DNA from: Ectobius pallidus
Taxonomy: Eukaryota; Arthropoda; Insecta; Blattodea; Ectobiidae
Length of the DNA: 64,000 nucleotides
Direction: 5' to 3'
NCBI GenBank assembly: GCA_964059195.1
Contig: CAXKWD010000004.1
Location: 120,996,043-121,060,042, forward strand
In this document: positions 34,593 to 45,604 of the stretch, piece by piece
Numbering within the stretch: position 1 is the stretch's first letter
Layout of the letters: each line of letters opens with the position of its first letter
Translations under genes and position numbers: made by a program
Notes under the pieces: model-generated
The model's input: only the letters and a program-made list of their open reading frames with translations
What the model was told of the DNA's origin: nothing
The model's database searches: none

Positions 34593-35061
34593 ATAACTAT
34601 ACAATAATTACAAAATTATAATCACGTTATTTCGAAACTCATTTTTCTTTTTGATTTTGTATTCCTAGTTATTTATTTGGAATCACCTGACAATCACCTG
34701 AACTTATTTATGGCATGAATAATTCTTACAGAACAAGATATCATAGTCATTACATACATAAAAGTAACCAATCCTACCGTTTACTTTAGGCCAATAAGTT
34801 ATAACCAGGGGTTATATAGTTAAAAATCCGGTTTTCTTATAAACAAGACATGGCACTGTTTTCGCACATGTCTTTTTTTTTCACATACTTCAATTTATTG
34901 ATTAAAGTTTCAAAACACAAGTCTTTACATAAATGTGGATAAAAATAATGAGTTTCTATTTAGGACGTGCAATTCTGCTGTCACAACTGCAGACGCACAG
35001 GCATTACTGTACGTGTAAGATCACTGTTCTTGATGTAGGGGAAGTGCATGAAACTTATTAT

Positions 35062-35662
35062 TCACATAATAAATGACTTCGGGGTCTTATGAGTTACAAA
35101 ATCACATGGGTTATACTGGCCAAGATTTCTGATAAAAGAATTGTCACTTTTAAGGTTACTATCATAAAACTTCTGAACTTGTTTCCGTAAAATTACATGA
35201 AGCATTTGCATATTTAAATCATCATGAATCTGGATACTCTGATCCATGTATAATTCGTAAAGCTTTATTTTGCACAGTATGTAGTGATTTGAATATTGTC
35301 TTCGGTAAATAACACCAAGCAGGAGAAGCATATGTCAGAATAGGTAGCACAAGTATCTTGTAAAGAACAATCATTCTTTTTAAACTTAAAACAGGAGATT
35401 TCAAAAGAGGAAATAGATGAGATATTCTTGCTTGACCCTTCGACTTCATGTATTCAACATGTCTATGCCAGAGCAGTTTGCTATCCAAAATAGTTCTAAG
35501 ATATTTGACTGAATTTGTCAAATGAATTTCTTGATTGTAGATATGTAGATTTTCACGTGGTTTTTTCTTGCATCTTGTAAACATTATGGCTTGACACTTT
35601 TCTGGATTTATTGTGATTCTCCACTTGTTGAACCATTCTTCAAGGTGCTCAACGCACATGAA
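35062..35662 (-). pseudogene. Jockey-like LINE, RT C-terminal half
   Basis: The minus-strand frame from 35659 reads WFNKWRITINPEKCQAIMFT, then VKYLRTILDSKLLWHRHVEY, then MIVLYKILVLPILTYASPAW and VQNKALRIIHGS. This is the thumb and post-RT region of a Jockey-type reverse transcriptase. A frameshift near 35230 moves the reading into the frame ending S-F-I-R-N-L-G-Q-Y. The palm with the FADD box is missing, so it is 5'-truncated. (L/Y)LRTI in place of the usual YLG is a substitution. Confidence 0.9.
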
Positions 35663-36159
35663 ACAATCTTACTGCCATCTCTCGTCATAATAGTGCACTT
35701 GGAGCATTTATCTAGTATGACATTGCGTTCACGACGTCTGGAGTAGGGATCAGACTAGAACTTGTAGAGAAACCTGTTCACTCATGACATAAGTGAATGT
35801 TTCGATTATACAATAAAATACTAATATCCTGTCATCAATCAGAATCTTTATCATAATCGGTTTAATGCATCCTTCATGAACACTCAAAGTCAAAACACAC
35901 GTCAAAACTTCCCTTATCACTAAACACCGTAATATAGTAATTAATTACGCCTTATCTGTTCAGACAGAAATTAAAATTTACGTTCATTGCGAAAAAAGTA
36001 GATTTAATAGACAATAGACAATATAATTTTTAAGAGCGGCAAGATATGATTTTGCTTTGCCTTGTGATGTTCAGATATGTGTTAGTACACGTGTCCTAGC
36101 TATTAGCCAACCATGTTAGTTTAACACCAGGATATAGTCAAAAAAATTTTAAGAGTATA

Positions 36160-36260
36160 TAATAATAATAATAATAATAATTTATTTCTGTCCAATACAG
36201 TGTAGAATACACAAGTGGACTAAGTCAGTCCCTACTAAAACGTATATAGAAAAACATAAA
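36160..36260 (-). repeat. LINE 3' tail (antisense), (AAT)n plus 3' UTR
   Basis: (AAT)n at 36162-36182, directly followed by TTTATTTCTGTCCAATACAG, reads on the minus strand as a 3' UTR ending in AATAAATTATT. The upstream coding part is not recognisable. Confidence 0.5.
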
Positions 36261-36269
36261 AAATCAACA

Positions 36270-37360
36270 CGTTCCCATATAGCCTATACAATTATTCATT
36301 TGTCGACATGCAAGTGAACAAAGTCATACTCTTACTTCCTAAGTTTAAAATAGATACATAACTATTAAGTGTTTTGCTCTGTTTATTAATAAGATTTTGT
36401 CTAAATTTTGCATGGACTTCTATGGACCACGTTTAGGTTACGTTCTTTACTTCCTGTCTCTTCATCTTCATATTTTGACTCCTGGCGTTCCTTTCCTAGT
36501 CTGTTGGAGTCCTCTGCTGTTTTTTTTTGGGGGGGAGGGGTAAACTAAAATCTTTGTGTACGGTTTTCTTTTTCTTCATGGGCTCTATGGCTATTTCTAG
36601 TTCATTTCTGACTTTTCTTTCATCCAAGTCGTCGTGGTCTTCATTTCTTGCCGAACCCGGCAAATTTCAAACTTTTTAGGGGCAGCAGTTAATTGGTTAT
36701 TGTGGATTATTATCATCAGGTTTAGGATCCTTAGGTGCATACCTTTTTTCGTATGCCAAATTAGAGCTCCTGTGAAAGAATTCTGTGTGAAACGTTCTTG
36801 CATGTAGTTCAGAATGGAGGCGATTTTCTTGCACCTAGATCTTCTTTTTATGGCCTTTATCCCTTCTTTCTCCACCTTGCCCATAATCCCCTTTTTACTG
36901 TAGTTTTTTTATTAACCTACTAAAGCGCATTCCATCGTTTATAACCCATGAATTTTGAGTTTCACTGCTTTATTATTATTATATAATTTTCTTGGCTTCG
37001 TTCCAATACCTAAGATGTAGCTTTCATTGAACTTTTCATCAGCTTGCAGTGAACAGTAAGAACAGTGAACCTGTCTGCCTTCAGCAAACAAGGGACTGAA
37101 GGCATACCTGCAACAATGAATAATAATTAATAAATATTCCATTTTCATTTTAACTGGAATTAGTCGGTAGCCTGCTGTTTATGAATGTTTGTTACATAAT
37201 GAGTTAATAGCAGCTTTTTGACCGCTGTTTTCTCGTTTTTGGCACTTTTTTATATGGAAATTGCACCTATAAATCCTAGCTTTATCATTAATCCTTATCG
37301 TTATCATCATGACAAACATCATAATAAATCTATATAAATAAATAAATATATATGAAGTGA
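36270..37360. other. Unassigned; possible old LINE body
   Basis: The minus-strand frames at 36597-36884 and 36939-37148 are Lys-rich with no clear motif. They lie just 5' (in minus sense) of the LINE tail at 36160-36260, so they could be its decayed 3' body. This is only position-based. Confidence 0.3.
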
Positions 37361-37364
37361 AGTG

Positions 37365-37565
37365 ATCCGATCCCTATACAGGCCATGGAGGCCCAGAGGG
37401 TTCCAGGAGGTTGAGGCTCCCAGATTTTGGACATTCGGCACCTGAAGATGGTAAGGTTGTCAGCCTTACGCACCGGCCGCCTTTACCCCCATGATTGCTC
37501 CTGGTACTCATTTCTGTTAGAGGCTGAGTCGATCCCAGGGCCATACTGCCACCAGAAGGATTATA
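37365..37565 (-). repeat. SINE family E, minus-strand copy
   Basis: The minus strand reads CTTCTGGTGGCAGTATGGCC, GACTCAGCCTCTAACAGAAA, TACCAGGAGCAATCATGG, AAAGGCGGCCGGTGCGTAAG, GGAGCCTCAACCTCCTGGAA and GGCCTGTATAGGGAT, colinear with 52000-52345. Confidence 0.8.
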
Positions 37566-37774
37566 ATATATATACAGTAATTATTTTTAATGTCTAACGT
37601 TTTCTCAACAGAGTTTATAACACATAGGCCGGTATTCCACTATCAAATCCCTTGGACAAGAACTTCATCAAGAGCTTATACCGGTACAAGATTAAAAGGT
37701 GACATTTCAATCAAAGATCCAATATTACACTACATCCATAACCTTTGAACAAAACCAGTTTTCTGTATAGAAGG

Positions 37775-37777
<3 letters not shown>

Positions 37778-37832
<55 letters not shown>
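37778..37832. repeat. (AT)n microsatellite
   Basis: About 27 AT dinucleotides. Confidence 0.97.
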
Positions 37833-37836
<4 letters not shown>

Positions 37837-37839
37837 ATT

Positions 37840-38780
37840 GAAGGTTATGTTGATGTCACGAGTTTAGGTTAGCTTGCAAAGTCTTTTTGTTTTTATAACA
37901 ATATGCAATACGATTTGCCACTGCATTTTCTCCGGTATTTCAATTGTATCAATATTGCCAACTATTTTGGTACCATTCAATTCTCAAAACCTTCTTCAAA
38001 ACAGTTTATGCAGAGCCGCCATTTTAGAATGCCGGGAAATCTTTGATCCGATGTAACAACATGCGGAAAGTCTTCAAAGATCATCCAATACGGGGTTTGT
38101 TTCTAAACTACTTGAAGCAAAGGGTGGCCATTTTTCTGCTCAAAGCGATTTGACCATTAACTTTGATACTGGAATACCGGCCATAATGCACATCTACACA
38201 CTTCAAACTCGGACTGGCTTCACTCTTGTGAGAACATGATTTCACTTAGGTCTTTGATGCTCGTTTGTTAATGTTCCGCCTTTCATAGGAATTCGGGGTT
38301 GTTATTGTATGGGGCTGCGCTAACTTCAGTGGAAGGGCCTGTAATATAATCACCGGTTGCCACTTTTGTGTTGAGCCCTAAGTAATGATTCCTACCGCAC
38401 GGCAAGCTAGCGTGAAGTGAGAGTTAGGCCACTGTTGTTCGCACCACCGTGTCCAGTCACCACGTTGGAATCCCTACACTGGTCACTCAGGTATCAGGTG
38501 CGTCTCTCTCCATCTCTTTCTGCATGTTCTATCTTTCTCTGTTCTCCTGGTTTACCTTGCTTCTACACCTTCCTCCGCTTTCTGCAACCTACTACGTTTT
38601 TGCTGCTATTTTGTGTACAATCCTTTCTTTATTCTATTCTTTGCCATTCTTATCCTACCTTCCATTACTGATTTCTTTCTTTAGATTTATTATATTTTTT
38701 TCACCTTTTCCTAGAACCACGCAGATTACACCTGTTGTAGATAAAGCCGGTTAAGACTGGTGCAGTGAATAGAAATACAC
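37840..38780. other. Unassigned
   Basis: No gene supported. The two overlapping Phe/Leu/Ser frames at 38417-38754 come from pyrimidine-rich DNA. Confidence 0.4.
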
Positions 38781-38797
38781 CGTGTGTACTGTTGTTA

Positions 38798-38845
38798 AAA
38801 AAACTTGAATTAAAACTTGAATTAAAATTTGAATTAAAACTTGAC
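38798..38845. repeat. Four tandem 12-13-bp units
   Basis: ACTTGAATTAAA is repeated four times with one variant (ATTTGAATTAAA). Abuts the 3' end of the minus-strand LINE. Confidence 0.9.
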
Positions 38846-38885
38846 ATCAGCGACCATTAGACAGCGACTGCTGCAATAGGTTTTG

Positions 38886-39890
38886 TCAAAAATTGCAATT
38901 GTGTCAGTCTCTAACATATTCATCACCTTTGTTCAAAACCATTTCGTTTGTACTGTACAGTGCTTTATCTAAAAGCCAATTAGTCAACCATCTCTTGAAC
39001 TCATTTACTGAAAGATTACGTATGTCTGTAGATACCCAATTTAGTATTTTTTCACCAAGACCTATATAAGAATTCTTACATTTTGATAATCTGAAAGGAC
39101 ATCTATCAATTTTATCTGCTCCTCTGGTTTGATATTGGTGTACATCACTGCGCTTCTTGAAGATTGATATATTTTCTCTACACCACACTGCTACACTTAA
39201 AATATAGAGACTGGGCACTGTTAATATTCTACCCTGTATGAAGTACCTTTTGCAACTTTCTCTTGGACCAAGATTAAGTTATAAAGAATCCTTATTGCTC
39301 TCTTTTGCTTAATAAACACTTCCTTAGTAGAGGATGCATATCCCCAGATTCTTATGCTATAAATAAGGTGACAATGAAAAAAAGCAAAATACGCTAGACG
39401 TAAACAGTTATTGTTAACACTTTGCCTGAGTCTACTCAGGAGATAATTAACTCTAGACAACTTGATACATAGTTTTTGAGTGTACGCTTTCCAGTCCAGT
39501 TTTGTGTCCATGTAAAACCTAAATGTTTAACATTGTCATTCTCATTAATACCATTGTCTCTAATTAGACCAAATTTATAATGAAATATCTTATTATTATT
39601 AAGTTTAAGACCATATTGGTGACAAACCACTTTTGAGCCATATCAGACATAGTTTTGGCCTGATTGTCAACATCATAGGAAACTGCACTCGTCAATAGAG
39701 TTGTATCATCGGCGAAAATTATACTTTTGCCTGATATATTGCGAGGCAAATCATTGATTACTACCAGGAAAAGAAGAGGCTCTATAACGGAAGCTTGAGG
39801 AACTCCAATTTCACATTTTAAACAGCTTGAAGATTTATTGTTGACACATACTAGCTGACTCCTTTGATCAAGGTTATAGGCTATTCATAA
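38886..39890 (-). pseudogene. LINE reverse transcriptase relic (FADD box retained)
   Basis: Minus-strand pieces in order are: N-L-D-Q-R-S-Q-L-V-C-V; G-V-P-Q-A-S-V-I-E-P-L-L-F (RT motif, normally GVPQGS.LGPLLF); I-I-F-A-D-D-T-T-L-L, the catalytic FADD box; H-L-G-F/MDTKLDW; YFAFFHCHLIYSIRIWGYAS; QKRAIRILY; and a C-terminal stretch ending KALYSTNE. The pieces lie in three frames (breaks near 39620, 39505 and 39225), so it is dead. The 5' part is absent. It is the same family as 42484-43535, and retains more of the palm. Confidence 0.9.
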
Positions 39891-39894
39891 ACAT

Positions 39895-40210
39895 AATTCA
39901 GGTGTTGCCGGTATATATTTATATTCATTTAATCAAATTATAGTTATCAATGATATTGAAATATTATTGCCGTTGTTATTATCACTAATGTCATTAATGT
40001 TATTAAATTTACCTATAAGTATTAAGGCTATGGTTATTGTCAAAACACATTTCCGTGTTGTATCTTACATAGCTATAATTTTCTGTTAGAACACTCAAAC
40101 TTTCGCAGGATATACAAAACTCACAAAAATATCAAAGTAAACTGATTCATATCCCGGGTGCAGTAAAATGTAAATAAGATTTTTCTTAAAAAACTTGCAT
40201 TAAGCTAAGA
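39895..40210. other. Unassigned
   Basis: AT-rich, no feature recognised. Confidence 0.4.
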
Positions 40211-40213
40211 CAT

Positions 40214-40218
40214 TATTA

Positions 40219-40258
<40 letters not shown>
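40214..40258. repeat. (ATT)n microsatellite
   Basis: About 14 ATT units followed by CTCCAATACAAGGAGCCCTA, which resembles the sequence beside LINE tails elsewhere. Confidence 0.95.
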
Positions 40259-40259
<1 letters not shown>

Positions 40260-40269
40260 TCCAATACAA

Positions 40270-41580
40270 GGAGCCCTATCACATCAAGTGTAAGCTAAGA
40301 CTTAGGCAAGGATTTAGCAAGGTAAATAAATACTTTGTATGGTTACTGCATATTTTTTTAACAATAAGTTTGACAATGATTGTAGTGATAATGTACTTTA
40401 AAGTTAAGAAATTTTGCTTTATTGATTTTAATTAAAATTTAATTATTAAATAATCCGCTCGACGCGCCTGAGTGTCCCATTTTTCAGTTTTAAATTATGT
40501 TCACCCTAAAGTAAAACCCTAATAATCTGAACCCATACGCCGGACTTCTCTTAATCCAGAAGAAAAGAAAAATATTTTTTAAACCAAATATTTTTAAATC
40601 ATGCAAGTCAGCTAGTTAAAGTAGGCTCCAATGAAAACATATCTTCACACATGGAGATATCTTCGTGAATTAGACTACTATGAAGGAAATGCACTCTAAG
40701 CTGTTCCTAAAGAATATGGTTGTGTATTTTAAACCTATTTCTGCAGCAAGCGTTTCCAGTGGTGGGTCATTCTCCAAGAAAGGACAGATTTCAATGTTAG
40801 ATTTTTTTAAATTATCTTTTATTTTGGACCATGTAATTTTCTTATGTAATATTTCATTCTGCAGAGTACTACTGAGGTACTGGTCCTACTTACTGAGTGG
40901 TATTTTTCATTAAATTAACAAGGTTAGAAAGTGGCACATTCACGGAGGTGAGAAAATAGTAAGGGAGTGGAAGTTCTGTGAGAATTAGATTAAATTTACT
41001 GTATTAAATGTTATCATGAAAAAGAATAATATTTATTACTATACAAATGGATTAACACACAACTTTTTATTTATTTTTATCTATGTTAAAATAGATTATT
41101 ACCTTCAAATCAAAACTTTAAATCAAAACATGATGTATTGTCATAAACTATTAGGCTATACCAGTATTTTCTTTAAACAAAAATAATAAATGCATACAGT
41201 TAAATATGTCATAATTTACAACATTAATTATACCTCCATGGATAGGACCCAAAGAGTAACAGTAACGGAGGTGAGCTTTTTCTCTAATTTGTTAAACAGC
41301 TTGAGAACATTTGAGGTTAGAAAATCTCAGTTTTAGGGTTTAACTCTGCATTCCTTATTATTATAATTTATAGCCAAAAAAAAACGTTCAATCTTACCGT
41401 TGGGTGTAGGTTTCGGAGGTGACAAAGTTCAATTACCAACTCTGCATTTAGCCCTTTTACACAAACAAAACAACACAGAAAACCATACTGACAGCTTGGC
41501 TTTATATAAATGATAAGAAAACTGCCAAAAGTTAGAGACCAAGGAAGATAGAAAGACTACAGTGCCATCTCTGTGGAAAT
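40270..41580. other. Unassigned region with a repeated 9-mer CGGAGGTGA
   Basis: No protein motif was found. The word CGGAGGTGA occurs at 40943, 41266, 41414 and 41920 in the same orientation, three times as ACGGAGGTGAG. Flanking bases are not repeated, so this is not a simple tandem array. Confidence 0.5.
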
Positions 41581-41584
41581 AATC

Positions 41585-41910
41585 TCTGCATATTGGTTGG
41601 CTGCAAGTTACACGATTTGTTGTTGTTTACCTGCCTTTTGTTCTAGGATACTTTGCACATAGGCGCCGACTTAGGGGGGCAAGGTACTTTCTGCCCCCCC
41701 AAAGACTTAAGATTTTATCATGTAAGGCCTATGTATAGCTACTGAAAATCCAGTTCTTGCCTCCCCAGAAATATTACCAAGTCAGCGCCTCTGCTTTGCA
41801 CATCTATCCCGTTTTGCTATAACTCCCAATGGTTTGAAAATTTCGCATTTGAATAACCTGGCAATGTTTTGTTCATTTACAATCGATAACATTCATTCTT
41901 CAAATTCAAT
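41585..41910 (+). repeat. Duplicated segment, copy 1 (interrupted)
   Basis: CTGCATATTGGTTGGCTGCA to CATTCATTCTTCAAATTC is repeated at 43627-43805 with few changes. Copy 1 is longer because the TIR element at 41659-41793 interrupts it. The two copies flank a SINE/LINE pair. Confidence 0.95.
41659..41793. mobile_element. 135-bp TIR insertion with TSD and empty site
   Basis: The ends ATAGGCGCCGACTT and AAGTCAGCGCCTCTG are inverted repeats. CTTTGCAC is present at 41651-41658 and 41794-41801. The paralogous segment reads GATACTTTGCACATCTATCC at 43688-43707, with one CTTTGCAC and no insert, proving insertion after the duplication. The ends resemble the CA(T/G)AGGCG ends of the MITEs at 25613 and 51484, so this may be a short hAT relative. 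Confidence 0.93.
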
Positions 41911-42139
41911 ATTGTTCCACGGAGGTGAGGTCTCCCTTGGGGACAGGTATGTTTAGTGCAAAAAATTGTCTTTACAAAGTGATATATTTGCTTTTCAGCA
42001 ACTCATTTTTTGAGTTGTTTGTTCTTGTTTTAACACTAAAATGGAATGCAAATTAAAGTCTGTTGAATTGTGAAAGAATGAAAATGATAGGTCAGTCATG
42101 GGGACCTAGGCCTACACGGTGTGAGATCTCACATACTGT

Positions 42140-42484
42140 GTCCTAAAATTTCAATTATTGGACTCGCATTCGGGAGGTACCAGGTTCAAATCCCGTGGCC
42201 GGCTAATTTGACATGGTTTTTTTCATGGTTTACCCAGTCGTAAAGGCAAATGATTAATTGAATATTTATATATCATGAATCATTCTCACCATTTCATCCT
42301 ACATCATATCCATTTAAATTATTATCAGTCAAAATTTACACCATAAAATACACCAAAAATAGAAACAATTGACAAGCAATAGTAAGTTCCATGGCCTACC
42401 CTACTGTATAGACACAGATTCCGAACTCCTGACATGTCCTCGTAGCTAAAAGATAAGATAAGATAAGATAAGATAAGATAATCT
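42140..42484 (+). mobile_element. tRNA-derived SINE with (AGATA)n tail
   Basis: The head has GGACTCGCATTCGGGAGGTA and B box GGTTCAAATCCC followed by GTGGCCGGC, then a body with GGTTTTTTTCATGGTTTACC and GGCAAATGATTAA. It ends in six AAGAT/AGATA units (42450-42481). A LINE on the opposite strand begins its 3' end at the same tail. Confidence 0.85.
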
Positions 42485-43535
42485 TTATTTGCCGTTTAAT
42501 ACATGGTACAATTGGCTTCGTCATTGTTTAACACAGTATTTACAATATATTTAAAATTATTTACAATTATGTCTGTAACAGTCATAGGGAATTGTAAGGA
42601 ATTGTAATGGACAGCATCATACCACCTGCTATAGATTGCTTTAACACAGAAAATTCTTTTGATTACCTGTCCACACACTACTTAAAAATAACATACATTA
42701 ATTGGAACACTACACATTTGCATCAAAGTAATACAATAGTGAAAGATCTTAAAAGAGAATTTAAGACGGTATGCAGATACAAATTGAGCTATTCTATAGG
42801 TTATAATACCAGTCAGAATAATAAATTGGACATATCACAGTTGTTAAACTCTTCAAGTGAATAAAATGCTTTACCCTTAATCCAGGATTCTAGAACAGTT
42901 TTAAATTTGATCAATGTCACTAAGTGTGAACTCTTAGGGAGTTTATTAAATAACTGAAAGCTTAAATAAAGATGACTATTATGTGTTTTGGATAGTCTGG
43001 AATAGGGAAGATCAATCATGTAACTGTTTCTAGTGTCATGTGAATGAACAGATGTCCTATTGGAGAATGCTGAGAGGTTTTCCTTTACATAAACTAGACA
43101 ATTAAAAATATATAGTCCTGGCACAGTCATTATATTCAGGTTAGCAAAATGCTCTCTACATGACTCTGTTGGGTTTAATCCCAAAATGCATCTAAGTGCT
43201 CTTTTCTGCCACTTAAATACTAGTGTGGTATTAGTTGCATTTCCCCACAGCAGTATGCCATATATCAAATGGGAATGAAAGAAGGCAAAGTACGAAAATA
43301 GCATTAAGTTTTCACTGACATTGTCTCTGAGTCTATTGAGCAAAAAAGTAACTCGAGCCAGCTTTTTGCATAGAGTTTCTATATGCTTTGTCCAGATCAG
43401 TTTTTGGTCCATGTGTATTCCAAGTAGTTTAACATATTTATTTTCTTCTTTTATAACATTAAGGTTAAAAATAATATTTTCGGTTTTAGGAGTATAAACA
43501 CAGCCGAAATAAGAAGAAAAAAATAGTAACAAATG
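42484..43535 (-). pseudogene. LINE reverse-transcriptase C-terminal half, long open frame
   Basis: The minus-strand frame 43532-42813 (239 codons) contains KLLGIHMDQKLIWTKHIETL, a conserved post-palm block; FSYFAFFHSHLIYGILLWGN; QKRALRCILG; and a C-terminal region ending AFYSLEEF. The FADD palm is missing, so the copy is 5'-truncated, but what remains is uninterrupted. A ~330-bp 3' UTR follows, ending CAAATAAAGATT at about 42481-42492 just before the (TTATC)n array. It looks younger than the sister copy at 38886-39890. Confidence 0.92.
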
Positions 43536-43626
43536 AAACTCTTTAAATTGAAATGATCTAACAATAGGGACAAAACTGGAGTAGGTGTTGACAAAAAATC
43601 CTCACAAGTACTTATTGCTCATTCCC

Positions 43627-43805
43627 TGCATATTGGTTGCCTGCAAGTTACACGATTTGTTTTTGTTTTCCTGCCTTTTGTTCTAGGATACTTTGCACAT
43701 CTATCCCGTTTTGTTATAACTCCCAATGGTTTGAAAATTTCGCATTTGAATAACCTGGCAATGTTTTGTTCATTTACATTCGATAACATTCATTCTTCAA
43801 ATTCT
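43627..43805 (+). repeat. Duplicated segment, copy 2 (empty site)
   Basis: Uninterrupted partner of 41585-41910; see there. Confidence 0.95.
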
Positions 43806-43880
43806 TAGTCATCAGCTTTCATTTGTTTGCGATAAACTGATGCCATTTACTTCTGAAACAACATAGCCTCCTACTTTACC

Positions 43881-44155
43881 GAGCGAGGTGGCCGAGATGG
43901 TAACGTCTTGGGTTCGCAATCGGGAGTTACCAGGTTCAAATTCCATGGCCGGCAAATTTGGCACAAACTCGGCACTCTACAGCGACAGAAATATGATTTA
44001 CAAAGTGATCAAAGTTCATCGGGTACTCCTGATCCCGCCATACCAGTTACGGGTTAAAATAGACAAAAGATGCCCCTTCATGTGTGCATTTGTTTGTAAT
44101 TGTACCTATTAAACTTTTTGTAAAAAAATATATTGTGCGTTACTTTTCGATCCAC
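43881..44155 (+). repeat. tRNA-derived SINE
   Basis: The head GAGGTGGCCGAGATGGTAAC and GGGTTCGCAATCGGGAG with B box GGTTCAAATTCC belongs to the same tRNA-like class as the SINE at 42140. The body includes CGGGTACTCCTGATCCCGCC. The frame at 43888-44112 is a chance frame across it. Confidence 0.75.
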
Positions 44156-44159
44156 CCTC

Positions 44160-45315
44160 GTAGTTGTATGATCCTTTCGCTATTCGCAAAAGGCACTGGT
44201 CTGATTTTAGGCCCTTCCACAAGTCTCTACTTCTTGTCGTAATGGCAATATCTCAACCTGCTAGCCGAAGTATTCGCTCGCTCTTTACTTGATCGACGAT
44301 GATTCTTATCCGAGCGAAACTCACGTCATGATAAAGAATAATTAATTTTTATTATTTACTTTAGTTGAGAGTAAAATAATAAAATTCGCAATTTTTATTG
44401 AAGTGTTAAGTATGGAAAATAAACATTTGCTAAAATATGACCCAGTTGTTTAAAAGGGACAAATCCGCATTTATATGCACTCAGGAGACTAGAAAATTTG
44501 TTATTCATATAGATAATTTATCAGCATATTAATACTAATCATAAAAGGTATATAATGCAAATGTGTCAACTTTTTAGCTGGGCTAACAGTGACTTTTAAG
44601 TAGGCTTTGGTATGACACGAAAAATTCACCAAGCCCAACGAAATCCAAGACTTGTGTTATGTCTTACTGGATTCAATAGAAAACCAGCCAGTTGTTTTCA
44701 CTTCTCTCGAAAGACATTCAAGTTATAATAAAAGATTAAAGTTAACGCTTGTACACATCGCACACATACAAAGCAATAACTGCATTTCATTACTGAGTTA
44801 CGACATTTCTACATATGTCATCTGATATGTTTTACCGACATAACTAATAAAAATCAAGAAACATTAGACACTATTGCAGTACTACTCATTAAAGTGAAAC
44901 AAGAAACAATCGTTCATATTACTAACTGCTGCATGAACTCTATGCTTCATTTGGACACACCATTAATTGTTTGAAGGGTTATAATCAAGGAAGTTGGTGC
45001 TCTATCACAATACGAAATATGCATGCAAATATGCCGTACGATTTTTAAAATATGCTTCGGAACCAATGGAGAACGTCTATAATAATTTAGGTGATTTTAA
45101 TACTTTACGTTTTCTTGTTGAATGAAGTAGGGTACGTTGCAAATTACAAAAATAGTAGCAGTTATATTAAAAAAAAAACTTTCTAAAAACCAAGCTCAAG
45201 GCAACAAATTTTAATAAATTGAAGACTATTGAAGTGAAACGTCGTTTTAATGTTATACAATCAGTTCCTAAAACATTAGGCTATGTACTGTCTATTATTT
45301 TACATCCGGTTCTCT
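44160..45315. other. Unassigned; ATGC-rich words at about 45010-45060
   Basis: ATATGCATGCAAATATGCC (about 45017) and ATATGCACAAATA (about 45700) resemble subterminal repeats of the hAT element at 19588. A hAT relic interrupted by the LINE at 45325 is possible, but no TIRs were found. Confidence 0.35.
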
Positions 45316-45324
45316 AAATTTAAA

Positions 45325-45559
45325 CAGTTTCAACAAATCCATCATGGTGTATGGTTTGAAGATGTACAATGATCTGCCTGTTAGCATTAGAGTCATTAAT
45401 GACCTGAAAGTTTTTAAAAGACGTATCAGAAAGATTTTAATTCAATTGTGTCCATACAGCATTAATGAAGTAAATGTGGGCATGTATAATTTATATTTAA
45501 TCTTAGATATAGTGACAAGTCTTATGGCTTTATGCTCAAACGGACGATTATTATTATCA

Positions 45560-45597
<38 letters not shown>

Positions 45598-45598
45598 A
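45325..45598 (+). pseudogene. LINE C-terminal end with (ATT)n tail
   Basis: The plus strand reads N-S-F-N-K-S-I-M-V-Y-G, then LKMYNDLPVSIRVINDLKVF and K-R-R-I-R-K-I-L. This is the LP..I..... .FK terminal block of Jockey/CR1-type LINE proteins. A short 3' UTR and an ATT array (45553-45597) follow. The array continues the open frame as poly-Leu, an artefact. Confidence 0.75.
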
Positions 45599-45604
45599 AA
45601 CTTC

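Noticed and set aside
42607..42864. Plus-strand 85-codon frame
   Set aside because: Antisense to the LINE 3' UTR and C-terminus.
45553..45597. Poly-Leu protein tail
   Set aside because: Translation of the LINE's (ATT)n tail.
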